Part shown: positions 25,182-38,373 of the stretch, in pieces | How the letters are laid out: each line of letters starts with the position of its first letter | Position numbering within the stretch: position 1 is the stretch's first letter | NCBI RefSeq assembly: GCF_907164915.1 | Contig: NC_061863.1 | Coordinates: 30,723,258-30,787,257, forward strand | From: Impatiens glandulifera | Taxonomy: Eukaryota > Streptophyta > Magnoliopsida > Ericales > Balsaminaceae | Direction: 5' to 3' | Length of the DNA: 64,000 nucleotides | The notes under the pieces: model-generated | Seen by the model: the letters and a program-made list of their open reading frames with translations, nothing else | Database searches by the model: none | What the model was told of the DNA's origin: nothing | Program-made: the position numbers and the translations under genes

Positions 25182-25604
25182 AACGTCCGTTTTTTTAGAC
25201 ATTATAGGATCTTATTTTAATAGTAGTGTATAGTATAGAATTGAAGAAAATATATATATATATATATTCCAAGTGAGAGACCTCGGTTAATTAATTCCAA
25301 AATTTGTGTATATATTATTTAATAATTGTATATTATTTATTATCATAATAAAGATTAAAGTCTAATTAAAAGAATTTATTTAAAGTATATATATAAATAT
25401 TTTATTAGATTACTTAGACATATAAAATTAATATGGAGATATATTTGTGTAGAAGTAGAAATATCATTTACTATTTCGATTATATGCCTAATAGTAAATG
25501 AGTATATTAGGGCTAGGTCCACAACTCATATATATAACATACTTATTATGTTAAACTAATCATACCTTGTTCATTCTCAAAAACACTTAAAGGTTATCGA
25601 TAGA
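25182..25604. other. AT-rich spacer and putative promoter of the orphan exon
   Basis: AT-rich, with (TA)n at about 25250. A TATA-like CATATATATAACA lies at about 25528-25540, about 65-75 bp ahead of the ATG at 25605. Confidence 0.35.
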
Positions 25605-25730
25605 ATGTTGGAAGAACTAAGCCCCACCCACATTAGACACTTCGATCCATATAAAAATTCAGATTTAGAACTGGGAGATCTAAGATGGAGAGAATATTTA
25701 AAATACGACGGTTCTTCATTACTTATCCAG
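25605..25730 (+). CDS. Orphan first-exon candidate, unknown product
   Basis: An ATG is followed by exactly 42 open codons, starting MLEELSPTHIRHFDPYKNSD and ending GSSLLIQ, to a canonical CAG|GTACG donor. The peptide has an ordinary, balanced composition unlike the flanking AT-rich DNA. A TATA-like box lies about 70 bp upstream. No second exon could be found before the MITE at 26285 or beyond it. It may be the surviving 5' end of a deleted gene or a chance open frame. I do not recognise the protein. Confidence 0.3.
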
Positions 25731-26284
25731 GTACGTTTTTACACCAACATTTTAATTATTCTAATTTATCGACATAAAATATAAGATTATAAACTTAAAA
25801 AATAAAAATCTAAATTAAAGATTCTAAACCTATAAATATTATCTACATCTGTCTATCTTGTAACTTTTTTTAATTTGGCTTTTGAATGATGATAGATTTG
25901 ACCTATTACATGTCATTTGAAAAAAACAAATCTATTGTTTATGCTTGAAAAAAAAAGTGAGATAGAATTCTAAGGTCCTTTCCTCCACCCATTTGAGTTT
26001 CATCATATTTTGATTTGATTAGTAATAAAAGAAAATACATTTATTTAATTATTGGTTGCATTGCTTTATTAAATGTCGGTGTGAGTGGTAAGTGTTCATC
26101 AATCGTCTAATTAATAAAATATGATTTAAGTTGCTGAATTTAGCTTATTAGTGGTGGCCTCATCATTAATTGGGTTGACAACTATATTCATATGTTGTGC
26201 AATTGAATTTTTTAATTTATAATTACTCTAACCACTAATTTTGTTGTTACATTGTTTTCGGTAATATATATTCTTTTTTTGTAA

Positions 26285-27091
26285 GAGCATCCGCAGCGCA
26301 AATGACCTCTGTCCTCTTATTTTGTCAAATTAATGTTCCACCTCAGCATAAAGCGGGCACATATTGAACTTGGGCAAAACACTCCAATGCTTCTGTCCGC
26401 CCTCTTATCTAAATAATTTAAAGGTGTTTTAAATAAATAACTAATTTATACTATTATAACTAATATTCCTATATTATTGGAAAATTTAAGAATTTAAACT
26501 TTAAAACGTGTTAATATAATTAATAGAAAAATATACTAATTTATTTGAAATATATATTTATTAATTAAATATATATATAACTAATATTAAATAAATTGAA
26601 ATATAAAATATTTTTATAATTTAAAATATATTATATTATTAAAAACATTATAAGAATAAATTTGAGAATATATAACTAATATTCCTATATTATAGGAAAA
26701 TTTGAGAATATATAACTAATATTTCTATATTATAATAAAATATAAAATATTTTTATAATTTAAAATATATTATAATATTATTATAATTTAATATATAATT
26801 AATATTCCTATTTTATAGTAAAACTTTAAAATATATATTTATTTAATGTTATTATAATATTATTTAAAAATAGTAGAAAAAAATATTATAATTAAATATA
26901 TAACTAATATTCCTATATTATATAATATATTATATTATATAATCATGAAAAAGTCAGAAGAGGGCATGACCGGCATAGAGGGCACTGCCCTCTTTTTCCT
27001 TTTATCTACAATGCAAAAAATGAAAAAAACCAATGACCTGCCCTTTTCCACACTGTCCGATGCGGGCACAGGTCATGCGTTGGAGATGCTC
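26285..27091. mobile_element. PIF/Harbinger-type MITE, 807 bp
   Basis: The ends are GAGCATCCGCAGCGCAAATG and, inverted, GAGCATCTCCAACGCATGAC, flanked by TAA at 26282-26284 and 27092-27094. The 3-bp TAA target and GAGCATC terminus are typical of PIF/Harbinger MITEs. The outer 120 bp or so at each side is relatively GC-rich and includes GAGGGC...GCCCTC words. The middle is AT-rich with repeated AACTAATATTCCTATATTAT. No coding capacity. Confidence 0.85.
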
Positions 27092-27094
27092 TAA

Positions 27095-30000
27095 GGCCCT
27101 CTATCAAATAAACGTATCTTTCAATGATTTTAGAATAAAATTAAACAAATGATGAGTTCATATTTTATTTTAAGGCCCTCTATCACATGTGCCTGCCAAT
27201 TTATTTCTCCTATTGGTGTAAAGGCATTTGAAATGGAGGCTGGATCAAATTTGACATTAAAGTCCATGCATGCTAGTGTTTTGAATTTGTCCGGTATTAC
27301 AAAATTTTCGCAGTCACTGGTTTTAGTTTTATACTATTTTGGGTTTGTCTCTTTCAGTGCATAAGACATCTTAAGATATAATTTATGTCCCTATTTTGAA
27401 ATAACTTATGGGTCAGAATTCGATCTAAATTTAAATAAGAAAAGATAAATAAATATATATATATATATATATTCCAATTATTTTTAAAATTAAAGAAGAA
27501 TTAACATTACCAACATGCATACCCCAACCTGTATGATCCTTATTTAAACTCAATTGTCCAATTGTTAGTTGGAGCACGAACATAAATTGGTTTTTAGTCA
27601 TTTGATGCTCTAATTATTAATTATTGTGTTTTTTTTAATATTTTCTACCTACATACATTTAGTACATATGTTTTAATTGAAATGACATTACCTTATTTTT
27701 ATTTAATTGACACAAGTTGTATTACCTTGATTTAGAAAAAAAAAATTATATAAAGAGTCAAATAGAGAAGATGCTTATATATAAAAAGGTGGAGAAGAGA
27801 ATCAAGTGATTTTATTTCATATAAAATAATAAAGAATTCACCTAATACTTTATGTGACAATTAAAAAAAATAGAGTAATGCCACGTCATCTAAAATAGAA
27901 GACTAAATATTCGTTTATTACAAACCAAAAAAATAAATGTTAGATAATTCCTGACTAAATAATTCAACTCAAAATTTGAGTTCTATATATATATAAAATC
28001 ATATATATATATATAGGGAGAGAGAGAGAGGTGTTTTATATACGTGTTTATCATATTAATTCTCTCTCCTAAACTTAAAGTTATTACAAGGCGTCTTTAG
28101 CAGTCTGACCTTCAAACAAATCTACCGGCGTCGGGGAAGAGGTGAAAATCGGCGCCGAGGAAGACCAAGCATGTTATTTCCTCCTTTAAATTTCTGAATT
28201 CCTGAAATTTTGAGGTGCATTCAAGTTGGACCTCGGACTTCTCTAATGTTTAAAATTGCCTGATAAATTATTTAATTCCGACTTAAATAGGCCCATAGAC
28301 TTTCTCTCTTGTACATGTTTTACTTCAAATTTCCAAATTCGAATTATTTTTAAAGAATTTTAATACATTTAACCCCTGGACTATTGTTAATGTCTAATTT
28401 GATCCAATAACTTTATATTCATCCAATTTTGGATATAAAATTTCAATTTCCAACTTTTGAGAAATTTCTTAAGGCTTGTTTGATTTCTTTTATAACAAAC
28501 AACCTTGTTTCTTCAATTGGAGCCTCTAAATGTCTTTAGACAAATTCCAAAATTTTAGGGTTGATCAAAAATATTATTTCCAACGATAATAATATTTTTT
28601 TCATAAAGTTTTTGGGGTTTGTTTGAGATATAGATAATTTTAGAATGATCATATCTCGAGCTCCATAGCCCATAAATTATAAAAATTTTGTGGTAGGTTC
28701 ATAAAAATATTGTTGACCTCGTGGAAATTTCCATAATTTTCGGAACACCTTCAGTAAAACACTCATTTTGTGGGATCATATCAGGCGTCTTGAAACCCCG
28801 AAAAGTTCCATAATTGAGTGCGAAGTATTTCTAAATTTATGTTCAACATGCACAAAAACTATCAAGATATTACAAATCTTTTGGAAAAATTCTCAATTTT
28901 GGTTGTTACTTACTTCGGTTGTCTAATTCTACTCTTCATTTCATAATCCACATTCTTAATCATTAACGTGAAAGGATTAACAGTCTATGTCAACAAGCAA
29001 ACTTTCGAGCAAATTGACAAATGCGAGATTTCACATTGTGGTTCACATGTGTACCCAAGGAGAGCATTCGAAATTCCATTTCATCTTATTTAAGTCTATG
29101 AAAACCTAACGAGAGTCCATAATCAACTTTGGACTAAGCATTAGGAATCCTGTTAAAATAGACTTAAGACACAATAAATGGAAATCAAGAGAATTCTAAT
29201 GACTTGATGCTAACCTTTATTGAAATTTAACCAGAGCTAGGATTACTTCTTCTCGATTGTTGACAAAGTTAGGGCATACACAAGGAAAAAAATTTTAAAC
29301 TTAGAATGTAAACGTATAATGTTCCTTCACAAACAATGGTCAACTACATTTAGTAGAGATTATCCCATGGCATATACACATAAGAAATAGTTATTGTGAC
29401 CCTTTTCTCATGCGTAACCAAGCACCGCACCAGACCATTAATTCGTGAATACTATATTTTCTTTATTTAGTTTAATTTTGAAGTATACTAAAGTGACAAC
29501 TATTAAAGTCAACCGAATTATTACGTTTTTGAACACGTACTAATCTGGAACATGTAACCAAAGCTCAATAAAAATTCGAAAATCCACAAATTCAATACTT
29601 TGAAACTCATTAGTATTAAACTATGTTTAGACCTGATCTTTTCTTGTTACGGGAGTATGTAAGCAGCCTGTCATGAGTGTGTTTTCAATAAAACTAAAAT
29701 TCAATTTCTTTTGTTAAAACAAAAAATAAAACATGATTCCCCAACACGAAAGTCCAAAATAAATACTAAATAATATAACCCCGTGTCAGTACTAAGGGCA
29801 TTTCAAATGAAAAATCTATCACACCCTCAACAAATTTAAGTCAATTGTCACTCCATCAGAAACTAAAATCCCCCATCTTAAATCAATTTCCACTCCAACA
29901 GAAATTTAAGACACATCAATCCCCAACAGAGTTTGAGTCAATTGTCATCCCAGCAGAAACTTAAATCACAATCTATCAACATGTTCAAAACTACATTCGA

Positions 30001-30286
30001 CCTGATTTCGTCTTTTATGAGAGTATGTAAGCAGCTTGTCACGAGCTCGGATTTAATAAACTTAACAACACAAAACTCTTATGTCAACACTAAGGACATT
30101 TTTATTAAAAATAAAAATGGTATAATTGATATAACTAATGATTAAAAATAAATTACTCAATTTATTTTAAAAATTATTCTCAATACCCAACCATCTTCAC
30201 AGTCACATCGTATTTTATGAATTTAAAGATAAATAAATTAATTATTTTTATATAAATATATTATGAATTAATTTTTAAATAGGTTG

Positions 30287-30348
<62 letters not shown>

Positions 30349-30739
30349 TTAATTATAGAAATTATAAATTGGATTATTTTTACAATTTTTTGTATAAAAA
30401 TATATAATTGATATAATTAATAATTAAAAATTAAAAATTAAAAATAAATCACTCAATAAAAACAAAAAAATTATTTTCTATACTCAACTATTCTCTATCC
30501 CCTCTTATTAAGAAAAACAAATATTTAAATAAATTAATTCATTTTTATATAAATATATTATGAATTAATTTTTAAATATGTTGTTATATATATAATTATA
30601 TAAATTATAAAATTATTAATATAAATAAAATCTATAAGAAGTTGTCAACTATAAGAATTTTGTTAATAAGAATAATATTTTGCATATAAAATTTAAGATG
30701 GTCAAATTTACTTAAAATACACTAATGCATCCTAGAATT
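27095..30739. other. Intergenic stretch with degenerate repeats, no gene seen
   Basis: A 15-bp word TAAGGCCCTCTATCA occurs at 27092 and again at about 27171. From about 28100 to 30120 there is less AT-rich, mixed sequence that looks like old retroelement DNA without readable domains. Inside it, 29630-29790 and 30000-30105 are diverged direct repeats (GAGTATGTAAGCAGC(C/T)TGTCA and AC(A)CTAAGGACATTT), separated by a 40-bp-type repeat with CAATT(T/G)(C/T)CACTCCA(T/A)CAGAAA. (TA)n microsatellites occur near 27450 and at 30290-30338. Confidence 0.5.
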
Positions 30740-32775
30740 AGCATTGGAATTGAAATTGGAGGGTCCAATTCCAATTCTTATGTTTGTTAGACACTTTAAT
30801 ATCAAGAATTAGAATTAGAATTAGAATTTCAATGCAATTGAATATATTTTGATAATTTTCAATTCTAATTTTTTTAGGTCCGAATTGTAATTACAAATTT
30901 AACATGTTTTTCACGTTTTTGACATGTTTCACACATTAAACATGTTTAACACGTTTTTCACACGTTTAAGATGTTTTCATGTTTTTGACAGGTTTAACAC
31001 GTTTTTGGCACGTTTAACACGTTTTTGACACGTTTAACACGTTTAATTTAACACATTTTTGACACATTTAACACGTTTTTAACACGTTTAACACGTTTTT
31101 TACACGTTTAACATATTTTTCACATTTTGCACGTTTTAGCACGTTTAATAAGTTTTACACATATCTGGCACATTTAACATGTTTTTGACATGTTTTCACG
31201 TTTTTGACACATTTAACACGTTTTTAACACATTAAACATATTTATCATGTTTTTGGCACGTTTAACACTTTTTTTTTTACGTTTTTGACATGTTTACCAC
31301 ATTTTTGAGACGTTTAATAAGTTTTTCATATATTTGGCACTTTTAACACATTTTTGACACGTTTTCATATTTTTAACATGTTTAAAACGTTTTTAACACA
31401 TTAAACACGTTTAACGCGTTATTGACACGTTTCACATGTTTTTTTACGTTTTTGACACGTTTGACACATTTTAACACATTTAACATGTTTTTAACACATT
31501 TAACACGTTTTGACACGTTTAACACGTTTTTGCACGTTTAACAAGTTTTTCATTTTTTTGGCACGTTTAACACGTTTTGGTATGTTTAACCCATTTTTGG
31601 CACGTTTAACACGTTTGATAAATTTTGGCACATTTACCACATTTTGACATGTTTAATACGTTTTGGCCCGTTTAACACACTTGTGACATATTTAAAATGT
31701 GTTAAATATGTCAAAAATGTGTTAAACATGCCAAAAACGTAAAAAAAAATGTGTTAAACGTGTCAAAAATATGTTAGACTTGTCAAAATGTGTTAAACGT
31801 ACCAAAATCATGTTAAACATGTTAAAAATATGTTAAACGTGCTAAAATGTGTAAAACGTGTTAAACATGTCAAAAATGTGTTAAACGTGCCAAAAATGTG
31901 AAAAACGTGTTAAACTTATCAAAACATGTGAAAACATGTTAAACATATTAAAAATATCAAAAACATGTTAAATGTGTCAAAAACGTGAAGAACATATAAA
32001 CGTAAAAAACGTGTTAAACGTGCCAAGACATGAAAACATGTACGTGTCAAGAATGTGTAAAATGTGTGAAAATGTGTTAAACATGCCAAAAACGTGTTTA
32101 ACATGCTAAAAACGTGAAAAAATGTTAAACGTGTGAAAAACATGTTAAACATGTCAAAAACCTACCAAAAACGTGAAAATGTGTTAAACTTGTCAAAACG
32201 TGTAAAAATATGTTAAATGTATTAAAAATGTTAAAAACGTGTTAAACATACCAAAAACGTGAAAAACATGTTAAACGTGAGAAAATGTATTTTAAGTGTG
32301 AAAACGTGTTAAACATGTCAAAAACGTGTTAAACGTGTAAAAAAATATGTTAAACGTGTTAAACATGTCAAAAACGTGTTAAACGTGTTAAACGTGTTAA
32401 ACATGTCAAAAACGTGTTAAACGTGTTAAACATGTCAAAACGTGTTAAACATGTCAAAAACGTGTTAAACATGTCAAAAACGTGTTAAACATGTCAAAAA
32501 CGTATTAAACGTGCCAAAAATGTGAAAACATATTTAAGGAGTTAACATTTTAAACCGATATTTTATTTTACAAACATAGGAATTTGAATTGAATTACAAT
32601 TCTATCATTTTCCCAAACATAGGAATTGGAATTGAATTACAATTCTATAATTTTTCAAACATATTAATTGAATTGTAATTCAATGCCAATTCTCATGAAA
32701 TTGAAATTAAAATTCCAATGATAATTCCATTGACAATTCCAATTCCAATTTCCCCTCATCAAACGCACCCTTAAA
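30740..32775. mobile_element. Foldback-like element: inverted minisatellite with inverted flanks
   Basis: The left arm (about 30900-31684) is an array of ACACGTTTTTGACACGTTTA-type 20-bp units. The right arm (about 31713-32545) is the same array inverted (GTGTTAAACATGTCAAAAAC). The centre is a clean hairpin: GACATATTTA 31685-31694, 8-nt loop, TAAATATGTC 31703-31712. Outside the arrays lie inverted GGAATTGGAATTG-rich flanks (30745-30880 and 32575-32770). There is no coding capacity; open frames inside are low-complexity artefacts. No target duplication was found, so transposition is inferred from structure. Confidence 0.6.
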
Positions 32776-34080
32776 AGTTCTTTCATATATTATGTTCAAA
32801 ATCATTAAACAAAGAAGAAACAACTTTATATTAATTGTTTTCTGATTTGGCATATTTGACATAGAATAACAAATAAATATTAATTAAAATTAATATTTTT
32901 TTTTATTTATTTAGGATGAGTGATTATGAAAGCTATAATTATAAATCACGATTAAATGTATGGAAGTTTTGGTTTATACATTCTTCTTAGTCTCGATTTG
33001 AAGAATAATTTTTTTTGCTATATTTTTTTAGGAACCGCCTAAAGTTTGAACTAAAAAGATGAAATAATTTTTTGTTATCTCAATTGAAGTAACAAGCCTC
33101 GTAATATGGAAGGCTCGTTACTTCAATTAGTCCCCATGTTTCTCGAATGAATCTCTTAGTTGTTGAGAAGTTGCCCAAAATAGTATATAAGGCATACCAG
33201 TAAAACTTACTTGTAAACCAGATATAAAAATGACGACTAGGGTTGTTGTTTTCACAGTATATAAAGCATACCAGTAAAACTCACTTGTAAACCAGATATA
33301 AAAATGACGACTAGGGTGGTTGTTTTCACACTTTGTAAGCTGAAAAATTATTATCACTCTCGTCTCTTAACATAATGATAAATTTGATTATTCATTTAGC
33401 ATACCAAATTTTATTTGGAAAATGTTCTATAAATAAATATAAATAAATGTATCCAATAAACAATAATATATGAGTAGATTGAAAAGTTATTTTCCAAACG
33501 AAAATAATTTAGAATTTTAATCAATGAGTGTCATCTCATAAATAAAGAGGATTAGTTTATGCAAAACATTTTGAAATTTTATTAATAGAGATGAATAAAG
33601 ACATAATTTGAACTTCTTTATTTATATTTTCAGCATTAAAAAATTATTTTTTATCAATATTTTCATCCATTAAAAAAAATATTAATAAAAATCCACGTAT
33701 AGTAGTTCTGAAGAAGATAATTGAAAAAAAAAACTATATGTATTCTATAAAAAGTTAATTTTTACAAGTATGATGCTAACTATATTCTTTTTATGTGGCT
33801 TTTTTTATAATGACTAAATTCTAATGAATGTGATAGAAATATAGCAAATGATTTAAAGAAAAATAAATTGCAAATATTTTATTCAACTTTTACAAATTAT
33901 AAGTATTTTCATATTTTAGATTTGTCTGTTTAAATTTGTAATTTCGATCACTTAACATATAAAAGTCAAAGAACAGTAGAGCTTAAAACATTGGAAATGA
34001 TCCTAGGCAGAATGCATAAAAATTTGTATAGTGTAAAGTAACAAATAAATTGAACAAATAAGCACAAACAAGTAGAGTTC
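32776..34080. other. Intergenic spacer with a 75-bp tandem duplication
   Basis: AT-rich. Between about 33180 and 33335 a unit with AGTATATAA(G/A)GCATACCAGT and GATATAAAAATGACGACTAG occurs twice in tandem, with very few differences. No gene was recognised. Confidence 0.55.
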
Positions 34081-34248
34081 TAGATTATTGGTTCGCAACT
34101 AGTTCATTAAAATTTACAATTTGATTTATGGGGCTCCTTTTTTCCAATTACTCCTATCGGCTGAGAAAGGATCTGGGAAAAGAGGAGCTAAAAAATAAAA
34201 TAAAATCTTTAAATGAACTAGTTGTGAAGTGAAAACCAAGAATCTCAA
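34081..34248. other. Long imperfect hairpin of about 165 bp
   Basis: The arms of about 80 nt are inverted copies with small bulges. The left arm contains TTATTGGTTCGCAACTAGTTC and GGGGCTCCTTTTTTCC. The right arm contains GGGAAAAGAGGAGCT and GAACTAGTTGTGAAGTGAAAACCAAGAATC. The apex is near 34160-34168 (ATCGGCTGAG). It lies about 630 bp downstream of the UBP stop codon. It could be a small MITE or a precursor-like small RNA locus. Confidence 0.5.
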
Positions 34249-34873
34249 TCCAAAACAGAGTAGATATATGGATGATGAAAGTTACTATAGTAGGAACAAA
34301 AGTGAAGATCAGTTTCCAGAGCAACAAGGATCATTCTACAGCAAAGTTGATTTTAGCTTGATCTGGAGGTGTTATCTAAATAAGCCAACATAAAAGTGGT
34401 TAATAACTTCATTCATGATTAACCCTGACCGGAGCATGACAGAAAAAGTAATTCTACAAATTTATCATTCAAAATCCAAATGATAGATAAGTAAGAAAAT
34501 GTTTTCAAATGAACACCTTCTATGAGTGAATATGCAGTTTAGTTCAATGATTATTATACTAAAAAAACAATGAATGTGCAAATCAAACAAATATGTGTTT
34601 TGTTTTGCAAATTATTCAGTCGAAACACATGTTAAATTAAATTCGAATTTTACCATTTAAGTTTATAGTAAGCAAAATAGAACCTGAGATGATAAACTAG
34701 TGAGTGAAAAGTAAAGTCTTGAGGGAGTACTCTCACCAAGCAGGAAATCAAATCCAAAATTAAGTTTTTTACATTTCCCAAAAATATATTAACATTCTAA
34801 CCTTAAAGAGAAAGAGAGAACCCATTGATTCTATTAAGTATCGACATTACCCTAACCCAGAAAATGCAGTCAG

Positions 34874-36905
34874 TCATCGAAGAAGGAAGGTAGTTGATAC
34901 TCTGCCCTGTGGGCTCTTCTTGCTGCAGTTGTTCAAACACTCCAATAGTCTCTTTCCTCTCTGGCTTGGCATGCTCTTCACCAGCCTACGCGCTTGTTTC
35001 CTCCGGCTCGAATCATCTTCTTGGTTCTGCTCCGACTGTCGTTTAGAAGAAGATGCAATTTTTCTTACTGAAATTGCACACAGACTGTTAGTTGATTCCC
35101 AGATGAATTTTCAAGAACAATTACTCAGTTTAAAGAAAGTTAACTCACCTGCTGGTTGTTCTTCTGTATATATATCTGGGCTACAAGGTCTGACTGGAGT
35201 TGATAATTTGTCCTTCTCCTTCAGTATAGTTTCAAATTCACTACAATTCAATTTAAATGAATTCTCCTTCAAAACTGAAGGAGAAGAAGGGACAGTCTCA
35301 TTTTTGTTAGGAGTTGTTCTGCCAATCCCTCCAAAGTTGCTTGTACCAAATGAAAATGTAACATCCACCTTTCGAATATCATCAGCTTTAACTTCAGGAA
35401 CTTCAATATTATCAAATCTTGGGATTCCAGAAACTTGGTCAGCACTCTCAAGAACCGATTTGGGTGAAGTGTTTGTAGTATTTTTGGGTTTCTTTTCAGA
35501 CTTGATGAAAGATGAAAACCAGGGAGTTCCCATCTTAGCATAGAAAAGGATGTAGGCTTCTTCAGAAAGCACAACTTCCTCTTTAACCCTAGTAACCCTT
35601 GAATCATCCATCTTGTACCATTCGTCTGGCGAAAAACGAACACAGGAATAATAATGCCCACAACCAAAAGCTGTTCCTTCATGGACCACAATAGCATACA
35701 AATAATACTTTAATTCCATCTGCATTCGTAAACAAACAAAAATATAAAAAATGCATTTCCCCACAATTGAAAGCCATGACAAAATTTAAAATTCACTCAC
35801 ATCAGAATTCCTAGTGTAAGGGCTTAGATCCAACTCCAAAGGAAATTTCACATGCTTGTCAATCTTATCAACATAAGAGCCGTCATTTTTAAATCTCTTC
35901 AGATGGAATGCAGCAATTGAAGGAGAATTTTCCAATTCAAGCTGCTTCTCAATAGAAACTACTTCCTTGCAGCTTTCACAAGTAAACCTTGTATCTGCAA
36001 CTTCAATCATTTCAACATCAGTAAAAGATTCCAAAGCATTTAGGAGACTATCCACGTTTCCAATCTCTATACTAAGGTCAATCATAGGTTCAAATGTGTC
36101 AGAACAGTGACCACATTCGCAGCATTGAATTCTGCTAACAAGACTACCGCCAAAAACCTGTTTAACAATGCTTTTTTCATCTAAAAATCCATCTGTTGAT
36201 GGAACACAACTTTCAAGCCTAGCTAAAAAGCACTGAAGAAATTCATGGGCATCTTCCTGTTGAAATCTATCGAAGTCAGATGAGATATAGCTCAAGTTCT
36301 TAACAAGTTTCCACGGTGACACAACCCTTCCAACAGCAGCAACTGCGTCATCAATATGATACAGAAGAGTACACATCAAACAAAAGCCTTCGTTATAACT
36401 TTCACACGGTTTGACATGGTCAACTGATTGAAGACCCTGAATGAGAGGTACGGTATGCGTAAAGCATTGCAAAACCGCATTTAGAAAACAAGTATTTCCT
36501 AAATTTGCAAAACCTGGACCCTGCAATTCAACCAAGGCTAAAAATTGAAACACCTAAAAAGAAAAGCCAATGAAAAAGAAAAATTCAAGATTTCAATCAA
36601 GCCAATGCACACGATTTGTATATGAAACTTACCACCACGTTAGGTTTGATCTGATCGAACGAATACTCGATGTTCAAGGGATCCAGTGACTTCATACCGC
36701 CAAGATTCCATGTTCTTTCAAGTTCTTCTTCCTCTGGGGAAGCTTCCGCGTCTAGAAAAACCACCGGTTGGAACTGGTCGGTGGTGCCTTCAGACAGATA
36801 GATGGGAGCGGGTGAATTTGATGAAGAGCCGTTTAGGGTTTCCTTGATAACTAAAGAATCAGAAGACGGCGTCCCAAATCGATCAATTTCCATGAGTTGA
36901 ACCAT
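34874..36905 (-). CDS. Ubiquitin-specific protease, UBP20/UBP21 type
   Basis: Four exons on the minus strand: 36633-36905, 35801-36520, 35149-35719 and 34874-35067, giving 585 aa. The protein is a cysteine deubiquitinase of the USP (C19) family that removes ubiquitin from substrates. The Cys box GPGFANLGNTCFLNAVLQC gives catalytic Cys about 102. The QQEDAHEFLQ segment is present, zinc-ligand pairs lie in IQCCECGH and CESC, and the His box GCGHYYSCVRFSPDEW gives His about 353 with Asp about 369. The C-terminal 200 residues are Ser/Lys-rich and probably disordered, with a basic end. LESFTDVEMIEV and FHLKRFKNDGSYVDKI match plant UBP20/21. An upstream acceptor at 36553 would add 11 residues in frame; the chosen one fits the family spacing before the Cys box better. 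A second ATG at codon 5 is possible. Confidence 0.9.
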
Positions 36906-37819
36906 TGTGACTCGATAAGAGAGAGGGAGGAGATTGGTTGGAGGGTTTTGTGAAAGTTAGGGTTCAGAAAGAAGAGAAATTTGAGCTAAACAGGAAATTG
37001 AAGGTAGAGAAGAATTGGTGAAGGGCGTAACTTTATAAGTTTGAGAAGTGGATTCGAGTGAAAGAAAGAGGAGGGAGAGCGAGCAATCGAAATTTCAGTC
37101 GAATGTATCGGATTTTTGAAAAGGGAGGGAAACAGGCCGCTATTTCACTTTTCAGCCATTAACCCCTTTTCACCCGGATTATGGATCGATCATCTTTAAT
37201 AACCATCCGATTACAATTTTTAGGATTACCAACTATATATTACTTTACTTTGCAAAAATTTATAACAAAATAAAATAAATAACGATTATTTTATTATATT
37301 TTATTTTCCTATTTTTTCTCTTTTTATTTTTCATTTTTTTTAATTCTAGACAATGGATTATTTCAAACTCTTATTGATTTTTAAAAAATATTATCTTATA
37401 AAATGATAAATTATTTGAGTTTTTATAAGTAATTGAATTATTAAAATATTTTTTAATAGTTTAAATGATTTATGATTAGAAAAAAAATGTAATAATTTTT
37501 TTTTTTTGATAAAAAAATAATAAAACCAACACCATACGAGCTTTTTTTTTTATATATATATACAGTTTCTTTAACGTTATATATGAATAATAAGAGCCAT
37601 TCGATTACTTTTTAAAGATTAATCTAAAGGTTTGCAAAAATGGAAAAATCGATCATTTAAAATTTATTTTATTTTCGTTGTTACTTTTGCGTTGTTGGTA
37701 AACTTTTTATATAATTTTTCTTTTAAAATTAAAACATATAATTATGTACTTTATTAGTAAACAACAAACACTCCAAATGTTGAGCAACTATTTTAGAAAA
37801 TAAATTATATATGAGAATC
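36906..37819. other. UBP 5' leader/promoter side and AT-rich spacer
   Basis: 36906-37130 is purine-rich on the plus strand (CT-rich on the sense strand), typical of a plant 5' leader and proximal promoter. From 37230 it is simple AT-rich DNA with no gene. Confidence 0.5.
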
Positions 37820-38170
37820 AGATCTTCTAATATTTCTGAATATGGTATTTCCGTGTTGCAGACCAATCAGATTTCACTAGTATTATTATATTAATAAATC
37901 AATTATCAGGTTGAAAGAGAGAGAACTGGGACCCGGATTTTATTATGGGTTCAGTCGAATTGCCATGTAAAACAGAATGAAGAGAGATGTATTGAGTGAA
38001 GTATCATTCGCTTCACTCGTCATGTAAAACAGAATGAAGAGAGACACGATTGAGTGAAGAATCCTCTGCTTCACTCGCCATGTAAAACGGAATGAAGAGA
38101 GGCACTATTGAGTGAAGCATCCTCCGCTTCACTCGTCATGTAAAACGGAATGAAGAGAGGCGATATCGAG

Positions 38171-38373
38171 TGTAAGAATTATAAAATAGTGTTTAGAAAG
38201 TTTAATGTGTTTTTTATGTATTAATAAAAGTTCAAGGACTATTGTAACTTTATCCCTTTTATAAATGGGAAGTTTTATAATGAAATAAGTCGGTGATTTT
38301 TATTCTCAATCTTCAAGATCCTCTTTTCCTTATATTGGGTTTTAAACTTAACTCAAAGAAACAAACGATTTCA
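38171..38373 (+). repeat. LTR-like fragment inside the TIR element
   Basis: It begins TGTAAGAATTATAAAATAG directly inside a 58-bp tandem unit, contains CTTTTATAAATGGG and ends GATTTCA. TGGTATCAGAG follows immediately (38374-38384), which is the initiator-Met primer-binding site, apart from the last base. No second LTR is seen within the element. Confidence 0.6.

Noticed and set aside
27149..27364. 71-codon frame after the Harbinger MITE, tested as exon 2 of the orphan exon
   Set aside because: No clear acceptor in the right phase and no recognisable continuation.
31919..32152. Open frame on the minus strand in the inverted minisatellite
   Set aside because: Composition and repeats follow the 20-bp DNA unit; it is an artefact of the array.
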